Assembly: GCF_000014565.1 (NCBI RefSeq)
Contig: NC_008268.1
Span: 7,010,501 to 7,074,500, forward strand
DNA from: Rhodococcus jostii RHA1
GTDB taxonomy: Bacteria > Actinomycetota > Actinomycetes > Mycobacteriales > Mycobacteriaceae
Length of the DNA: 64,000 bases
Direction: 5' to 3'
Both the position numbers and the translations under genes were made by a program. Below the pieces are notes generated by a model. It was not told the DNA's origin. It made no database searches and saw only the letters and a program-made list of their open reading frames with translations. Positions 45,366-52,746 of the stretch are shown here, in pieces; position 1 is the first letter of the stretch, and each line of letters starts with the position of its first letter.

Positions 45366-47107
45366 TGGATCCGCAGCACAAGCCGACACGCGCACTGATC
45401 GTCATCCGATTGTCCCGGCTGACTGATGAGACGACCAGTCCAGAGCGTCAGCTAGAGGCCTGCGAGCGCTTCTGTGCAGCTCGCGGCTGGGAAGTCGTGG
45501 GCGTGGCCGAGGATCTCGACGTGAGCGCTGGCACGACGTCGCCGTTCGAGCGACCGTCTCTGTCTCAGTGGATCGGCGACGGCAAGGACAACCCCGGACG
45601 CATCGGCGAGTTCGACACGGTCGTGTTCTACCGGGTGGACCGGCTCGTTCGACGAGTCCGGCACCTCCACGATGTCATCGCCTGGTCCGAGCGGTTCGAT
45701 GTCAACATGGTGTCCGCGACCGAGTCGCATTTCGATCTGTCGACCACGATCGGCGCACTGATCGCCCAGCTCGTTGCCTCGTTCGCCGAGATGGAACTAG
45801 AAGGCATCAGCCAGCGCGCGACATCCGCGCATCGGCATAACGTCCAGCTCGGCAAGTTCGTAGGCGGATCTCCTCCGTTCGGGTACATGCCCGAGGAGAC
45901 CCCGGACGGCTGGCGCCTGGTCCATGATCCCGATGTGGTGCCGATCATCCTCGAGGTTGTCGACCGGGTGCTCGAGGGTGAGCCGCTACGGAGGATCACA
46001 GACGATCTCAACGCACGCGGGGCGACCACGGCCCGAGACCTGGTCAAACAACGCAAGGGCAAGGAGACCGAGGGCCACAAATGGCACTCGAACGTGCTCA
46101 AGCGTCGACTGATGTCCCCGGCGATGCTGGGGTACGCGCTGCGCCGCGAGCCGCTCACCGACTCGAAGGGAAAGCCCAAGCTCAGCGCCAAGGGTGCGAA
46201 GTTGTACGGCCCGGAGGAGATCGTTCGCGGCCCCGACGGGCTGCCGGTACAGCGGGCAGAGCCGATCTTGCCCAAGCCACTGTTCGACCGGGTCGTCGCG
46301 GAGCTTGAGGCCCGCGAGCTGCAGAAGGAACCCACAAAGCGGATCAACTCGATGTTGCTGCGGGTGCTGTACTGCGGGGTTTGCGGACAGCCGGTGTATC
46401 GGGCAAAGGGCCAAGGCGGACGCTCGGACCGCTACCGGTGCCGGTCGATCCAGGACGGGGCCAACTGTGGCAACCCGTCGGTGTTGACCTACGAACTGGA
46501 CGACCTCGTGGAGGAGTCGATCCTGGTTCTCATGGGCGACTCCGAGAGGCTCGCTCACGTCTGGAACCCAGGCGAGGACAACGCATCTGAGCTGGCCGAG
46601 GTCGAGGCCAGACTCGCTGACCGAACCGGCCTGATCGGTGTCGGTGCGTACAAGGCAGGCACTCCGCAGCGCGCCACACTCGACACGCTGATCGAGGCAG
46701 ACGCCAAGCTCTACGAGCGGCTGAAAGCCGCCACACCACGGCCCGCCGGATGGACCTGGGAGCCGACCGGCGAGACGTTCGCCGAGTGGTGGGCAGCACT
46801 CGACACGGGTGCGAGGAACGTCTACCTCCGCAATATGGGTGTCAGGGTCACCTACGACAAGCGCCCAGTACCTGAGCAGGTAAGCGCTGGCGAGAAGCCG
46901 AGAGTTCACCTGGAGCTGGGCGAGGTGCGAAAGATGGCCGAGCAAGTCGCCGTGACAGGAACCATCGGAACCCTGACCAGGAACTACACCCGTCTGGGCG
47001 AGATCGGTATCACCCACGTCGACATCGACGCAGGAAGCGGCAAGGCAGTGTTCGTCACGAAGTCCGGTGAACGGTTCGAGCTGCCGCTGAACATCCCCGA
47101 GGAGTGA
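45365..47107 (+). CDS. int: Large serine recombinase (integrase), Bxb1 type
   Basis: 580 residues. N-terminal resolvase domain with catalytic Ser17 in ALIVIRLSRLTD, then TSPERQLEACERFCAARGWEVVGVAEDLDVS, strikingly like mycobacteriophage Bxb1 integrase throughout (VDRLVRRVRHLHD, ATESHFD, FAEMELEGISQR). Recombinase domain about 170-300, then zinc ribbon with CGVCGQP and CRSIQDGANCG, and a coiled-coil region to the end. It would join attP and dprA attB; excision would need a directionality factor, not recognised here. ATG 20 bp from the core; a GTG or earlier ATG at 45335 would lie in dprA. Confidence 0.96.
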   Translation: MDPQHKPTRALIVIRLSRLTDETTSPERQLEACERFCAARGWEVVGVAEDLDVSAGTTSPFERPSLSQWIGDGKDNPGRIGEFDTVVFYRVDRLVRRVRHLHDVIAWSERFDVNMVSATESHFDLSTTIGALIAQLVASFAEMELEGISQRATSAHRHNVQLGKFVGGSPPFGYMPEETPDGWRLVHDPDVVPIILEVVDRVLEGEPLRRITDDLNARGATTARDLVKQRKGKETEGHKWHSNVLKRRLMSPAMLGYALRREPLTDSKGKPKLSAKGAKLYGPEEIVRGPDGLPVQRAEPILPKPLFDRVVAELEARELQKEPTKRINSMLLRVLYCGVCGQPVYRAKGQGGRSDRYRCRSIQDGANCGNPSVLTYELDDLVEESILVLMGDSERLAHVWNPGEDNASELAEVEARLADRTGLIGVGAYKAGTPQRATLDTLIEADAKLYERLKAATPRPAGWTWEPTGETFAEWWAALDTGARNVYLRNMGVRVTYDKRPVPEQVSAGEKPRVHLELGEVRKMAEQVAVTGTIGTLTRNYTRLGEIGITHVDIDAGSGKAVFVTKSGERFELPLNIPEE

Positions 47108-47284
47108 CCGGGCACCGGGGCCGGCCAAACCGCACGGCAGGCCCCGACACCCTCGGACCACCTGAATCCTGCAGCCGAGAGCCTCTAGGCGGGACGCCCG
47201 TGCTGGCCCTCAGATCCACGCTGAGCGACTTTCTCGCGGTCTGGGTACCCAAGGGCACCCTTGGCGCTACGGCGCAATGAGCTG
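47108..47284 (+). other. Non-coding spacer after integrase
   Basis: 177 bp with no convincing gene. GC-rich at first (CCGGGCACCGGGGCCGGCC just after the int stop could fold as a terminator), then leads into the repeat array. Confidence 0.5.
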
Positions 47285-47820
47285 TTGGTGACCTCGGCCA
47301 CACTGCCCTAACAAACCCACCGTTGTTAGGGGCATATACAGATTGAGGGCCTCCCGAGAGGCCCGAATGTGTTAGGTGCGTCACGCACCCTGACAAGAAC
47401 CCCCTTGTCAGGCGCATACACAACGAGAGGGCCGGAAACCGACAGGATCAATTCCTGACGAGTTACAGGCATATATGGTGGGAAGGGTTGAGAGACCCGG
47501 TGATCTCGGTCACTCATTGTTACAAACCCGTCGATGTTTCACCCATATATGGTGGGAAGAGAAAAAGCCCGGTGAACTGCATCACAATCTGAGATTGAGG
47601 CTGCGAACAGACCCCTATCTACATATGAGGGCCTGAGAGGCCCTCCTGGTGATGAAGTGAACTACGCCACACTTCAGGGTGTGGCTTGACAATTCGCTCG
47701 TATATATATTACGAGGGCCTAAGAAGGCCCGACCTAGTTTAGTGAGTTGCCTCACAATCTACGGTTGAGCTTGAAAATTATCGCCTACTTATATATGAGG
47801 GCCTTCGAGAGGCCCTCTGA
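47285..47820 (+). repeat. Array of about seven diverged dyad / AT-box / GC-hairpin units
   Basis: Units begin near 47288, 47376, about 47440, 47500, 47572, 47657 and 47742 (60-88 bp apart). Most start with GTGA-n-CAC(A), then carry an inverted repeat (CTAACAA..TTGTTAG; CTGACAA..TTGTCAG; CAGGA..TCCTG; CAAT..ATTG; CCACAC..GTGTGG), then CATATA or TATATATG, then a hairpin. The best hairpins are GGGCCTC/GAGGCCC at 47347-47364, GAGGGCCT/AGGCCCTC at 47627-47645, GGGCCT/AGGCCC at 47715-47730 and GAGGGCCT/AGGCCCTC at 47797-47817. The dyad arms change together between units. No ORF spans the array. They look like repeated short transcription units or structured operator sites. Confidence 0.75.
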
Positions 47821-48128
47821 GAGCCCGCGTCTGCGGCTCCTCCTGGAGAGCGCCTGATGGGCGCTCCACCTTATTCAGTCATCGGGCAGCCGCTGAGCTG
47901 CCCAGCTTGACATCCCCCAATCTTGCGAGCTTGAGCCCCGGTAGGTCGGTGCTCGCCGCATCCGGGTGTTCCCCAGGCACCCGGAGGTCGGTCGGTGTTG
48001 TTCTCTCCTCCGCCGACCGCCTGAACTTCCCGAGGTTGTCTGAACCTCGGTAGGCCGCTGTCCTTACCAGCGGAGAGACGGCTGGTTACCGTCTCGACTC
48101 CTTTTGGGGAGGGTTACTTGATCGAGAG
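47821..48128 (+). other. Structured non-coding leader between repeat array and first small gene
   Basis: About 300 bp of consecutive hairpins: GAGCGCC/GGCGCTC near 47850, GGGCAGC/GCTGCCC near 47885-47903, CCGGGTG/CACCCGG near 47959-47982, CCGAGGTT/AACCTCGG near 48032-48052, and GAGACGG/CCGTCTC near 48073-48095. No reading frame is convincing. Likely an untranslated leader or small RNA region running into the terminator at 48129. Confidence 0.55.
47903..47918 (+). promoter_or_regulatory. Stoperator-like site, copy 1
   Basis: CAGCTTGACATCCCCC occurs here and, identically, at 51510-51525. Its CTTGACATCCCCC part differs by one base from CTTGACATCCACC, a reverse-complement form of the L5/Bxb1-group stoperator (GGTGGMTGTCAAG) bound by cluster A phage repressors. 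Fits the Bxb1-type integrase. The exact duplication is seen; repressor binding is inferred. Confidence 0.5.
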
Positions 48129-48163
48129 CCCCGGTCTGCTGGTCATGGCAGGCCGGGGTTTTT
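48129..48163 (+). terminator. Intrinsic terminator before the first small element gene
   Basis: CCCCGGTCTGC (48129-48139) pairs with GCAGGCCGGGG (48148-48158) with one T-G wobble, followed by five T. Ends any transcript coming from the repeat array. Confidence 0.85.
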
Positions 48164-48211
48164 CTCGGCCCTTCACCGATGCACCCATCGACTACGACCA
48201 AGGAGGTCGCC

Positions 48212-48379
48212 ATGCCAGAAGCAACCATGTGCCGCAGCGGGCGGCACCTGATCCGATCACCCCGCGACCGCCGCGCCAACGGCGGTTGTGCCCAGTGCGC
48301 TCGACTGAACGAGCGCGCGTACCGAGTCCGCTGCCGTGATGCGCTGCGGACGATGCAGGCCCTGTCTGACCAGGCCTGA
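48212..48379 (+). CDS. Small zinc-ribbon-like phage protein
   Basis: 55 residues, MPEATMCRSGRHLIRSPRDR then GGCAQCARLNERAYR. Pattern C-x4-H-x(about 11)-C-x2-C matches the short single zinc-knuckle proteins common in actinophage early regions. ATG 5 bases after AGGAGGTC, an excellent ribosome site. Function unknown. Confidence 0.75.
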   Translation: MPEATMCRSGRHLIRSPRDRRANGGCAQCARLNERAYRVRCRDALRTMQALSDQA

Positions 48380-48452
48380 CCACGAACTCCCCGGCACACA
48401 GCCGGGTACAGCCCTGCCCAGGTGGCAGGAGCAATCACGCCCAGGAGGCGAA

Positions 48453-48472
48453 CCGACGACGCGTGTCGTCGG
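48453..48472 (+). repeat. Perfect 8-bp dyad with 4-base loop
   Basis: CCGACGAC-GCGT-GTCGTCGG, in the 124-bp gap between two small genes. Could be a protein-binding site or weak terminator; no T-run. Confidence 0.5.
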
Positions 48473-48503
48473 CCACACCACATCACCCCGAAGGGATGCC
48501 CAC

Positions 48504-48644
48504 ATGAAAGACACGTTCGATCGACTGCCTGCTAGCTGGCGACGCGAGATCCGGATCCTACGCACCGACTGCAAGATGTACCGCTTGCGTCTGCGAGCTG
48601 CCGAACAGCGCATCGCCGAGCTGGAGGCCAGTCGCAATGTCTAG
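48504..48644 (+). CDS. Small coiled-coil element protein
   Basis: 46 residues, MKDTFDRLPASWRREIRILR then RLRLRAAEQRIAELEAS: basic, helical, leucine-spaced. ATG 7 bases after AAGGGA. It overlaps the start of the winged-helix gene by 8 bases, so they are coupled. Unknown function. Confidence 0.65.
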   Translation: MKDTFDRLPASWRREIRILRTDCKMYRLRLRAAEQRIAELEASRNV

Positions 48645-49494
48645 TCGAAACATCGTCCGACACCACGGCCTGGTCGGGGACAAGCGAGGGGCTCACGCTC
48701 CAGGAGGAGGGTTCTTGTACGCAGGCATCCCGATGGCCCTGGCTCGCGACACAAAGCTGTCGGCCCACGCCCGATCTGTGGCCCTACTCGCCTGGTCGCA
48801 TGACGAGAAGTGGCAGCAGTCGGCTGCTGACATCGCCAAGGAGCTAGGCATGGGACGTAACACCGTGGCCGCTGCTCTGATCGAACTCGAGGAGCGCGGC
48901 TGGATGGTTCGGGAGGTCCACTACAAGCCAGGCAAGAAGGTGGCCCAGGTCTGGGACTTCGAGATCTGGCACCTGCAGATGTCGAACATCCCGTTCGCAC
49001 CGGATGAGGTCGAACGTCTCAGGCAACCTGCTCCGAACGGGAGCAGGTCTACCACCGAACCTGCTCCGAACGGGAGCAGGGGTTGCTCTGAACGGGAGCA
49101 GGTACCTGCTCCGAACCGGAGCACCATAGGAATAGATAGAGAGATGCATCCAGAAATGCATCTCAGTAATGCAAGTACTGACCAGGAGACCGGCCATGGG
49201 AGCCGGTCTCTTGCGGTTGCGGGTCCAGAACCAACTGCAGAGGATCGGCCGGCCAAAAGCAGGCAGGCCGACCCTGATCCTGAACCTGCATCTGCTGGTG
49301 CCTCGGAGGCACCCGAGGAGTACCGGCCTACCGGCCTGCATCCGCTAGCTCAGCCGACGCTGAGCGCCGACCCCTTCGCCAGCGAGCCCGCATGGCGAGT
49401 TGAGGCAGTCGCGAGCGAGAAGCGAGCGGCACGGTTGCTCGTGCCTGTAGCTGCATCCGCACCTCACAGGATCCCTGATCCGTTCGCGAGCTGA
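48637..49494 (+). CDS. Winged-helix protein, probable replication initiator of the element
   Basis: 285 residues. Residues about 33-105 are a helix-turn-helix/winged helix (LSAHARSVALLAWSHDEKWQQSAADIAKELGMGRNTVAAALIELEERGWMVREV), the layout of phage replisome organisers. The middle (about 130-165) contains three APNGSR/PAPNRS units encoded by palindromic DNA iterons, and the rest is a Pro/Glu/Ala-rich tail with low conservation. Iterons inside the initiator gene are how lambda O and many satellite replication modules work, so a replication role is the best guess; a transcription regulator is the alternative. Confidence 0.65.
   Translation: MSSRNIVRHHGLVGDKRGAHAPGGGFLYAGIPMALARDTKLSAHARSVALLAWSHDEKWQQSAADIAKELGMGRNTVAAALIELEERGWMVREVHYKPGKKVAQVWDFEIWHLQMSNIPFAPDEVERLRQPAPNGSRSTTEPAPNGSRGCSEREQVPAPNRSTIGIDREMHPEMHLSNASTDQETGHGSRSLAVAGPEPTAEDRPAKSRQADPDPEPASAGASEAPEEYRPTGLHPLAQPTLSADPFASEPAWRVEAVASEKRAARLLVPVAASAPHRIPDPFAS
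49026..49123 (+). repeat. Four palindromic iterons, candidate origin of replication
   Basis: Copies at 49026-49048, 49059-49080, 49083-49103 and 49104-49123, each a form of CCTGCTCC-GAAC-GGGAGCAGG (7-8 bp arms, 4-base centre). Copies 1 and 2 are identical over 22 bases; 3 and 4 differ at a few positions. All lie in the winged-helix gene and are followed by an A/T-rich segment (ATAGGAATAGATAGAGAG), as in an origin with an unwinding region. Confidence 0.7.
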
Positions 49495-49519
49495 TCGACA
49501 ACTTGACGTACCCACCCGA

Positions 49520-49545
49520 GGCCCCGCCAACAACGGGGCCTTTTT
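49520..49545 (+). terminator. Intrinsic terminator after the winged-helix gene
   Basis: GGCCCCG (49520-49526) pairs with CGGGGCC (49534-49540), followed by TTTTT. 26 bp past the stop. Separates the replication-like unit from the structural operon. A CTTGAC lies just upstream (49503), a partial stoperator-like match. Confidence 0.85.
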
Positions 49546-49587
49546 GCTGCCCGGACCACGGCAGCCAACACCCAGAGGAGAGAACAC

Positions 49588-49740
49588 ATGGACGCACTGA
49601 CCGAGGCAGTCGTACGGGCTGCCGAGCACCGAGGCCCGGAACGGGTCTGGAACGTCGGCCCCGAGGCCGTCGTCGACCTCAGCCCTGGCAGGGGCCACCC
49701 GTTCGACGGTCTGACCGTCACCCACTGGACGGAGGACTGA
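49588..49740 (+). CDS. Small acidic element protein
   Basis: 50 residues, MDALTEAVVRAAEHRGPERV then DLSPGRGHPFDGLTVTHWTED. ATG after GAGGAGAGAAC, a strong site. Stop overlaps the next ATG (TGATG). First gene of a tightly coupled string leading to the scaffold. Not recognised. Confidence 0.65.
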   Translation: MDALTEAVVRAAEHRGPERVWNVGPEAVVDLSPGRGHPFDGLTVTHWTED

Positions 49741-49823
49741 TGAGCATCTATCTCGCCTGGATCTTCACCAACCTCGCCGCTGGCGCGGCCCTGGCGCTGG
49801 ACGCCCGGAGGTTGGCCCGATGA
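49740..49823 (+). CDS. Tiny membrane protein
   Basis: 27 residues: MSIYLAWIFTNLAAGAALALDARRLAR, one hydrophobic helix then a basic end. Overlaps genes on both sides by 4 bases or fewer, which supports translation by coupling. Might be holin-like in size but far too short to call. Confidence 0.5.
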   Translation: MSIYLAWIFTNLAAGAALALDARRLAR

Positions 49824-50035
49824 GCCGATACGAACGGCCCGCGACGTTCGAGGCCTGGTGGGAGCGACACGGCCAGCAGTACGAGGCAGCCGTGATCGAG
49901 GGAGGCGGCACGCCGTGGCCGCTGGACCCCGAGAAGCGCGCCGAGACCGCCAAGCGTCTCGGTCTCCCCGATGACACAAACCCGATGACCCTCCGTGAGG
50001 CGCTCTGGATGCGCCGGAACAGGAAAGCAGCATGA
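49820..50035 (+). CDS. Small element protein, unknown
   Basis: 71 residues, MSRYERPATFEAWWERHGQQ, later LGLPDDTNPMTLREALWMRR. Hydrophilic, mixed charge. Starts in the previous stop (ATGA) and its stop overlaps the scaffold ATG (ATGA). Conserved coupling suggests a head-assembly operon role, not otherwise recognised. Confidence 0.65.
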   Translation: MSRYERPATFEAWWERHGQQYEAAVIEGGGTPWPLDPEKRAETAKRLGLPDDTNPMTLREALWMRRNRKAA

Positions 50036-50529
50036 CCACATCCGAAACCACGACATCGATTCCCGGCGCTGAGAGCAACGCTGACGGAGTTTCTACCGAT
50101 TCAGATACCGATACGCCGGAAGCGCCCAACGAGCCTCAGAAGGGCAACAAAGAAGCCCGGTACCGGGTAGAGCGCAACGAAGCCCGCGAGGAGCTGGTGA
50201 CCGCCAACGCCCGCATCGAGCGCATGCAGCGTGCCGAGGTTGAGCGACTGGCCACCGAGGCCGGTTTGTCTCACGGATCCGACGTGTTCACCCTCAGCGG
50301 CAACGGACCGGCTGACTACCTCGACGACCACGGCAACGTCGACTCCGCCAAGGTGGCGGCTGATGTCGCCGCCGTCCTGGAGGAGCGCCCTGGTCTGCGG
50401 AAGAACGCCCCTGCGTTCGACCCGACCCAGGGCACCGGAGGTGGCAAGCCGAAGGCAGCGGCCCCGTCGTGGGAATCGATGTTCTCAGGCTCGGGAGCGA
50501 CTCCCAACCTCTACTTCGTCGGCTCTTAG
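50032..50529 (+). CDS. Phage scaffolding protein
   Basis: 165 residues. A Ser/Thr/Asp-rich disordered N-terminus (about 1-38), a central charged coiled coil (KEARYRVERNEAREELVTAN then ARIERMQRAEVERLATEAGL, about 42-82), and a Gly/Lys/Pro-rich C-terminus ending NLYFVGS. This is the standard make-up of actinophage scaffolds and it lies immediately before the capsid gene. It organises the procapsid and is released on maturation. Confidence 0.82.
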   Translation: MTTSETTTSIPGAESNADGVSTDSDTDTPEAPNEPQKGNKEARYRVERNEAREELVTANARIERMQRAEVERLATEAGLSHGSDVFTLSGNGPADYLDDHGNVDSAKVAADVAAVLEERPGLRKNAPAFDPTQGTGGGKPKAAAPSWESMFSGSGATPNLYFVGS

Positions 50530-50627
50530 AAGCTTCGGACACTGGGAGTCCGTGACTCCCCGTCCACATTAAGGGGCTGTGCCCCAACGAGATTCGGTCT
50601 GTGACCGTCTCTCTCGAATCACCCATC

Positions 50628-50658
50628 AAGGCCTCTGGCAATCGAGCCAGGGGCCTTT
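50628..50658 (+). terminator. Hairpin between scaffold and capsid genes
   Basis: AAGGCC-T-CTGGC pairs with GCCAG-G-GGCCTT around loop AATCGA, then TTTCTC. 21 bp before the capsid ATG. Could set the scaffold:capsid ratio, or stabilise the capsid message 5' end. Confidence 0.6.
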
Positions 50659-50678
50659 CTCATGTCCAGGAGGACACC

Positions 50679-51506
50679 ATGGCAGTACTGAATTCCGGCC
50701 TCGAGAATGCTTTCACCCCCGAGGACTACGGCAAGCTGATCGACACCGAGGTCGACGCCAAGTCGGTTGCGTTCCAGGCCGCGACCGTCGTCAACACCGA
50801 CAAGCACCAGATCCGCGTCCCGATCCTGGTCTCGGACCCGTCGACCGGCTGGTTCGCCGAGAACACCGAGATCACGCTGGTCGATCCTGAGACCGACGAA
50901 CTGGTCATCGTGCCGACCAAGGTCGCTGGTCGTACCCAGATCTCCAACGAAGCTGCGGACGACACCGACCCGGCTGCCGCGTCGATCATCGGTAAGGCAC
51001 TGGCCCGCGACATCGCCAACAAGACCGATGCCGCGTTCTTCGGAAACACCGTGACCAACGGCCCCTCGGGTCTGCTCTCGGTCTCTGGCGTCCAGGTGGT
51101 CGACACCGGAGCTGGCTGGACCACGCTCGACTACGTCCACGATGCGAAGTCTGAGGCGCTCGCCAACGGTGCCGAGCTGACGCATATCGTCCTGGCCCCG
51201 GATGTCGCCCTGGCGCTGGCGAAGGCGAAGACCGCTACCGGCTCGAACCAGGGTCTTCTGGAAACCGTGGACGACGGCGTCAAGCTCGCCGGTCTGATCG
51301 CGCTGGTCTCTCCGTACGTCACTGCTGGCAACGCGTGGGCGCTGGACTCCTCGCAGGTGCTCACCGTGCGCCGCAAGGGCACCACGCTTGCGACCTCGAA
51401 GGATGCCGCGTTCGGCTCGGACGCCACCCAGATTCGCGCGGTCTCCCGTGTCGGGTTCGGGTTCGCGAACCCCGCTGGCATCGTCCGCCTGCACGATGCC
51501 GCCTGA
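50679..51506 (+). CDS. HK97-fold phage major capsid protein
   Basis: 275 residues, MAVLNSGLENAFTPEDYGKL, then VPILVSDPSTGWFAENTEI (E-loop/N-arm region), RTQISNEAADDTDPAAASII (spine helix), VLAPDVALALAKAKT (A-domain), and a final VSRVGFGFANPAGIVRL strand. No delta domain precedes the fold and no prohead protease is present, consistent with a separate scaffold. ATG chosen after AGGAGGACACC; a GTG at 50601 would run through the hairpin. Forms the element's own shell. Confidence 0.93.
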   Translation: MAVLNSGLENAFTPEDYGKLIDTEVDAKSVAFQAATVVNTDKHQIRVPILVSDPSTGWFAENTEITLVDPETDELVIVPTKVAGRTQISNEAADDTDPAAASIIGKALARDIANKTDAAFFGNTVTNGPSGLLSVSGVQVVDTGAGWTTLDYVHDAKSEALANGAELTHIVLAPDVALALAKAKTATGSNQGLLETVDDGVKLAGLIALVSPYVTAGNAWALDSSQVLTVRRKGTTLATSKDAAFGSDATQIRAVSRVGFGFANPAGIVRLHDAA

Positions 51507-51509
51507 TGT

Positions 51510-51600
51510 CAGCTTGACATCCCCCGGAACGGATCTGAATCCGTTCCCTGACAACTGAATACGCCGCTGGGGGGGTCGTTCTTCGGGACGGCCCCCTGGT
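51510..51600 (+). promoter_or_regulatory. Intergenic control region with stoperator-like copy 2 and terminator hairpins
   Basis: CAGCTTGACATCCCCC (51510-51525) repeats the site at 47903. It is followed at once by a perfect dyad GGAACGGAT-CTGA-ATCCGTTCC (51526-51547) and then a GGGGGTCGT / ACGGCCCCC hairpin around 51570-51596. This follows the capsid stop by 4 bp, so it likely ends the capsid message and holds a repressor-type site. Confidence 0.6.
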
Positions 51601-51632
51601 GGTTTCCAGACCAACGAGGAGAGAAGCCCGCC

Positions 51633-51947
51633 ATGACCACCGAACAGACCACCGGCAGACCGCATCCATGCCCCCGCGAGGGATGCCCCGGTATGACTTC
51701 CGCAGTGGGGCAAAACTGCAGCTATCTCTGCCGAGCTATCGCGCAGGAGCTGGAGAACACCCAGCGGACCTGCGAGTACATCGGGGATACCCCGCTGACC
51801 ACCGAGCTATGGACCGAGGCAGTCGCCCTCAGCGACGCCTGCAGCCGGTATCTGGAGCTGGGGTACCAGCTACGCATCAAGGCGATGGAGGTAGGCATCA
51901 GCCCCAAGCAGTGGCAGGAGATCCGCAAGGGACGAGCTGGCCGATAG
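51633..51947 (+). CDS. Cys-containing element protein, unknown
   Basis: 104 residues: MTTEQTTGRPHPCPREGCPG, then NCSYLCRAIAQELENTQRTC, mostly helical after residue 30. C-x4-C and C-x3-C pairs in the first 35 residues suggest a small zinc site. ATG 7 bases after GAGGAGAG. Not recognised; phage early-gene style. Confidence 0.65.
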   Translation: MTTEQTTGRPHPCPREGCPGMTSAVGQNCSYLCRAIAQELENTQRTCEYIGDTPLTTELWTEAVALSDACSRYLELGYQLRIKAMEVGISPKQWQEIRKGRAGR

Positions 51948-51983
51948 AATCGGCTGGTTGAGCGGATGACGAGGGGGCCTGAA

Positions 51984-52292
51984 GTGAGTAGCTGGGACGA
52001 CAAGATCGCGAGCCAGGCACAGGCAATCGAGCCTATGGACGACTTCGAGGCAATCCCTCTGGAAGGCCCTGGTCGCTGGGCACACCCGTACGAGGGTGTG
52101 ACCCTCTACACGAACGACGACAACATCCTGTTCCCCGAGAGTGACGGCACCCCGGCTGCCAACGGGGCACGCAGCCTGTTGCTCCAGGCCCTCGACAAAG
52201 CGTTCCAGGCTGGCGAGTCCGCCACCTCGGCGTTCGACCGGCTCCGCAACGGCGCACCCGTCACAACAGGAGATCTGTCCGAGTTGGCATGA
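51984..52292 (+). CDS. Small acidic element protein, unknown
   Basis: 102 residues from GTG 51984 (MSSWDDKIASQAQAIEPMDD), 8 bases after GAGGGGG; an ATG at 51966 would add six residues without a good site. Middle part GPGRWAHPYEGVTLYTNDDN, then a helical C-terminus. Not recognised. Confidence 0.6.
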   Translation: MSSWDDKIASQAQAIEPMDDFEAIPLEGPGRWAHPYEGVTLYTNDDNILFPESDGTPAANGARSLLLQALDKAFQAGESATSAFDRLRNGAPVTTGDLSELA

Positions 52293-52746
52293 GATGAGCC
52301 AGCTCCACAAGCTGCTCAGTACGCACCCGGTAGGCCGGGTACTCGAGTAGACACAGCAGACCCTGCCCTATCTGGGTAGTCGTGGTGGTGCGCTTGCACG
52401 CACACTGCACAGGTTGAGCTGCCTCGGGTAACGCAGCACACGCTGCAGCACACAGTAAGGGCCGCGTAGTCGCAGGTAGGCCCCTGTATCCGGGGTATCC
52501 CTCGGCCCCGCACAGGCGCGTGTGTGCGCCTCAGTCAGTCGACCCCACGAGGGCGATGCTGATCGACCCATCTCTGCAGGTCAGACAAGGTGTCGCACAC
52601 CCCCAGGGACGGGTTCCCCATACCCCCTTCCAGACCGGTACGTGATACGCCTGCCCCATCACGTGCGGTTTTCAGAACCTGATTTTTTCACCAGATGCCC
52701 TGGTCAAGGGCAACTTCCCCCTTCAGATAGAGGAGTTGAAACGCCT
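52293..52746 (+). other. Non-coding stretch before small terminase gene; candidate cos/packaging region
   Basis: 454 bp without a convincing gene; only an 18-codon frame (52294-52350) follows the upstream stop. Contains many short repeats of GCA/CACAC (52400-52460), GGGTTCCCCATACCCCC near 52609 and a T-rich spot CTGATTTTTTCACC near 52679. The segment just before the terminase small subunit is where phage packaging sites commonly sit, so a helper-compatible cos/pac is the natural guess (inference from position). Confidence 0.4.

Noticed and set aside
47686..47714. Canonical sigma-70 promoter at TTGACA/TATATT
   Set aside because: The hexamers are only 13-15 bp apart, and other units of the array lack TTGACA; I keep it as promoter-like only.
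47285..47820. CRISPR array
   Set aside because: The repeats are diverged, 60-88 bp apart and built of dyads; there are no constant direct repeats with unique spacers and no cas genes.
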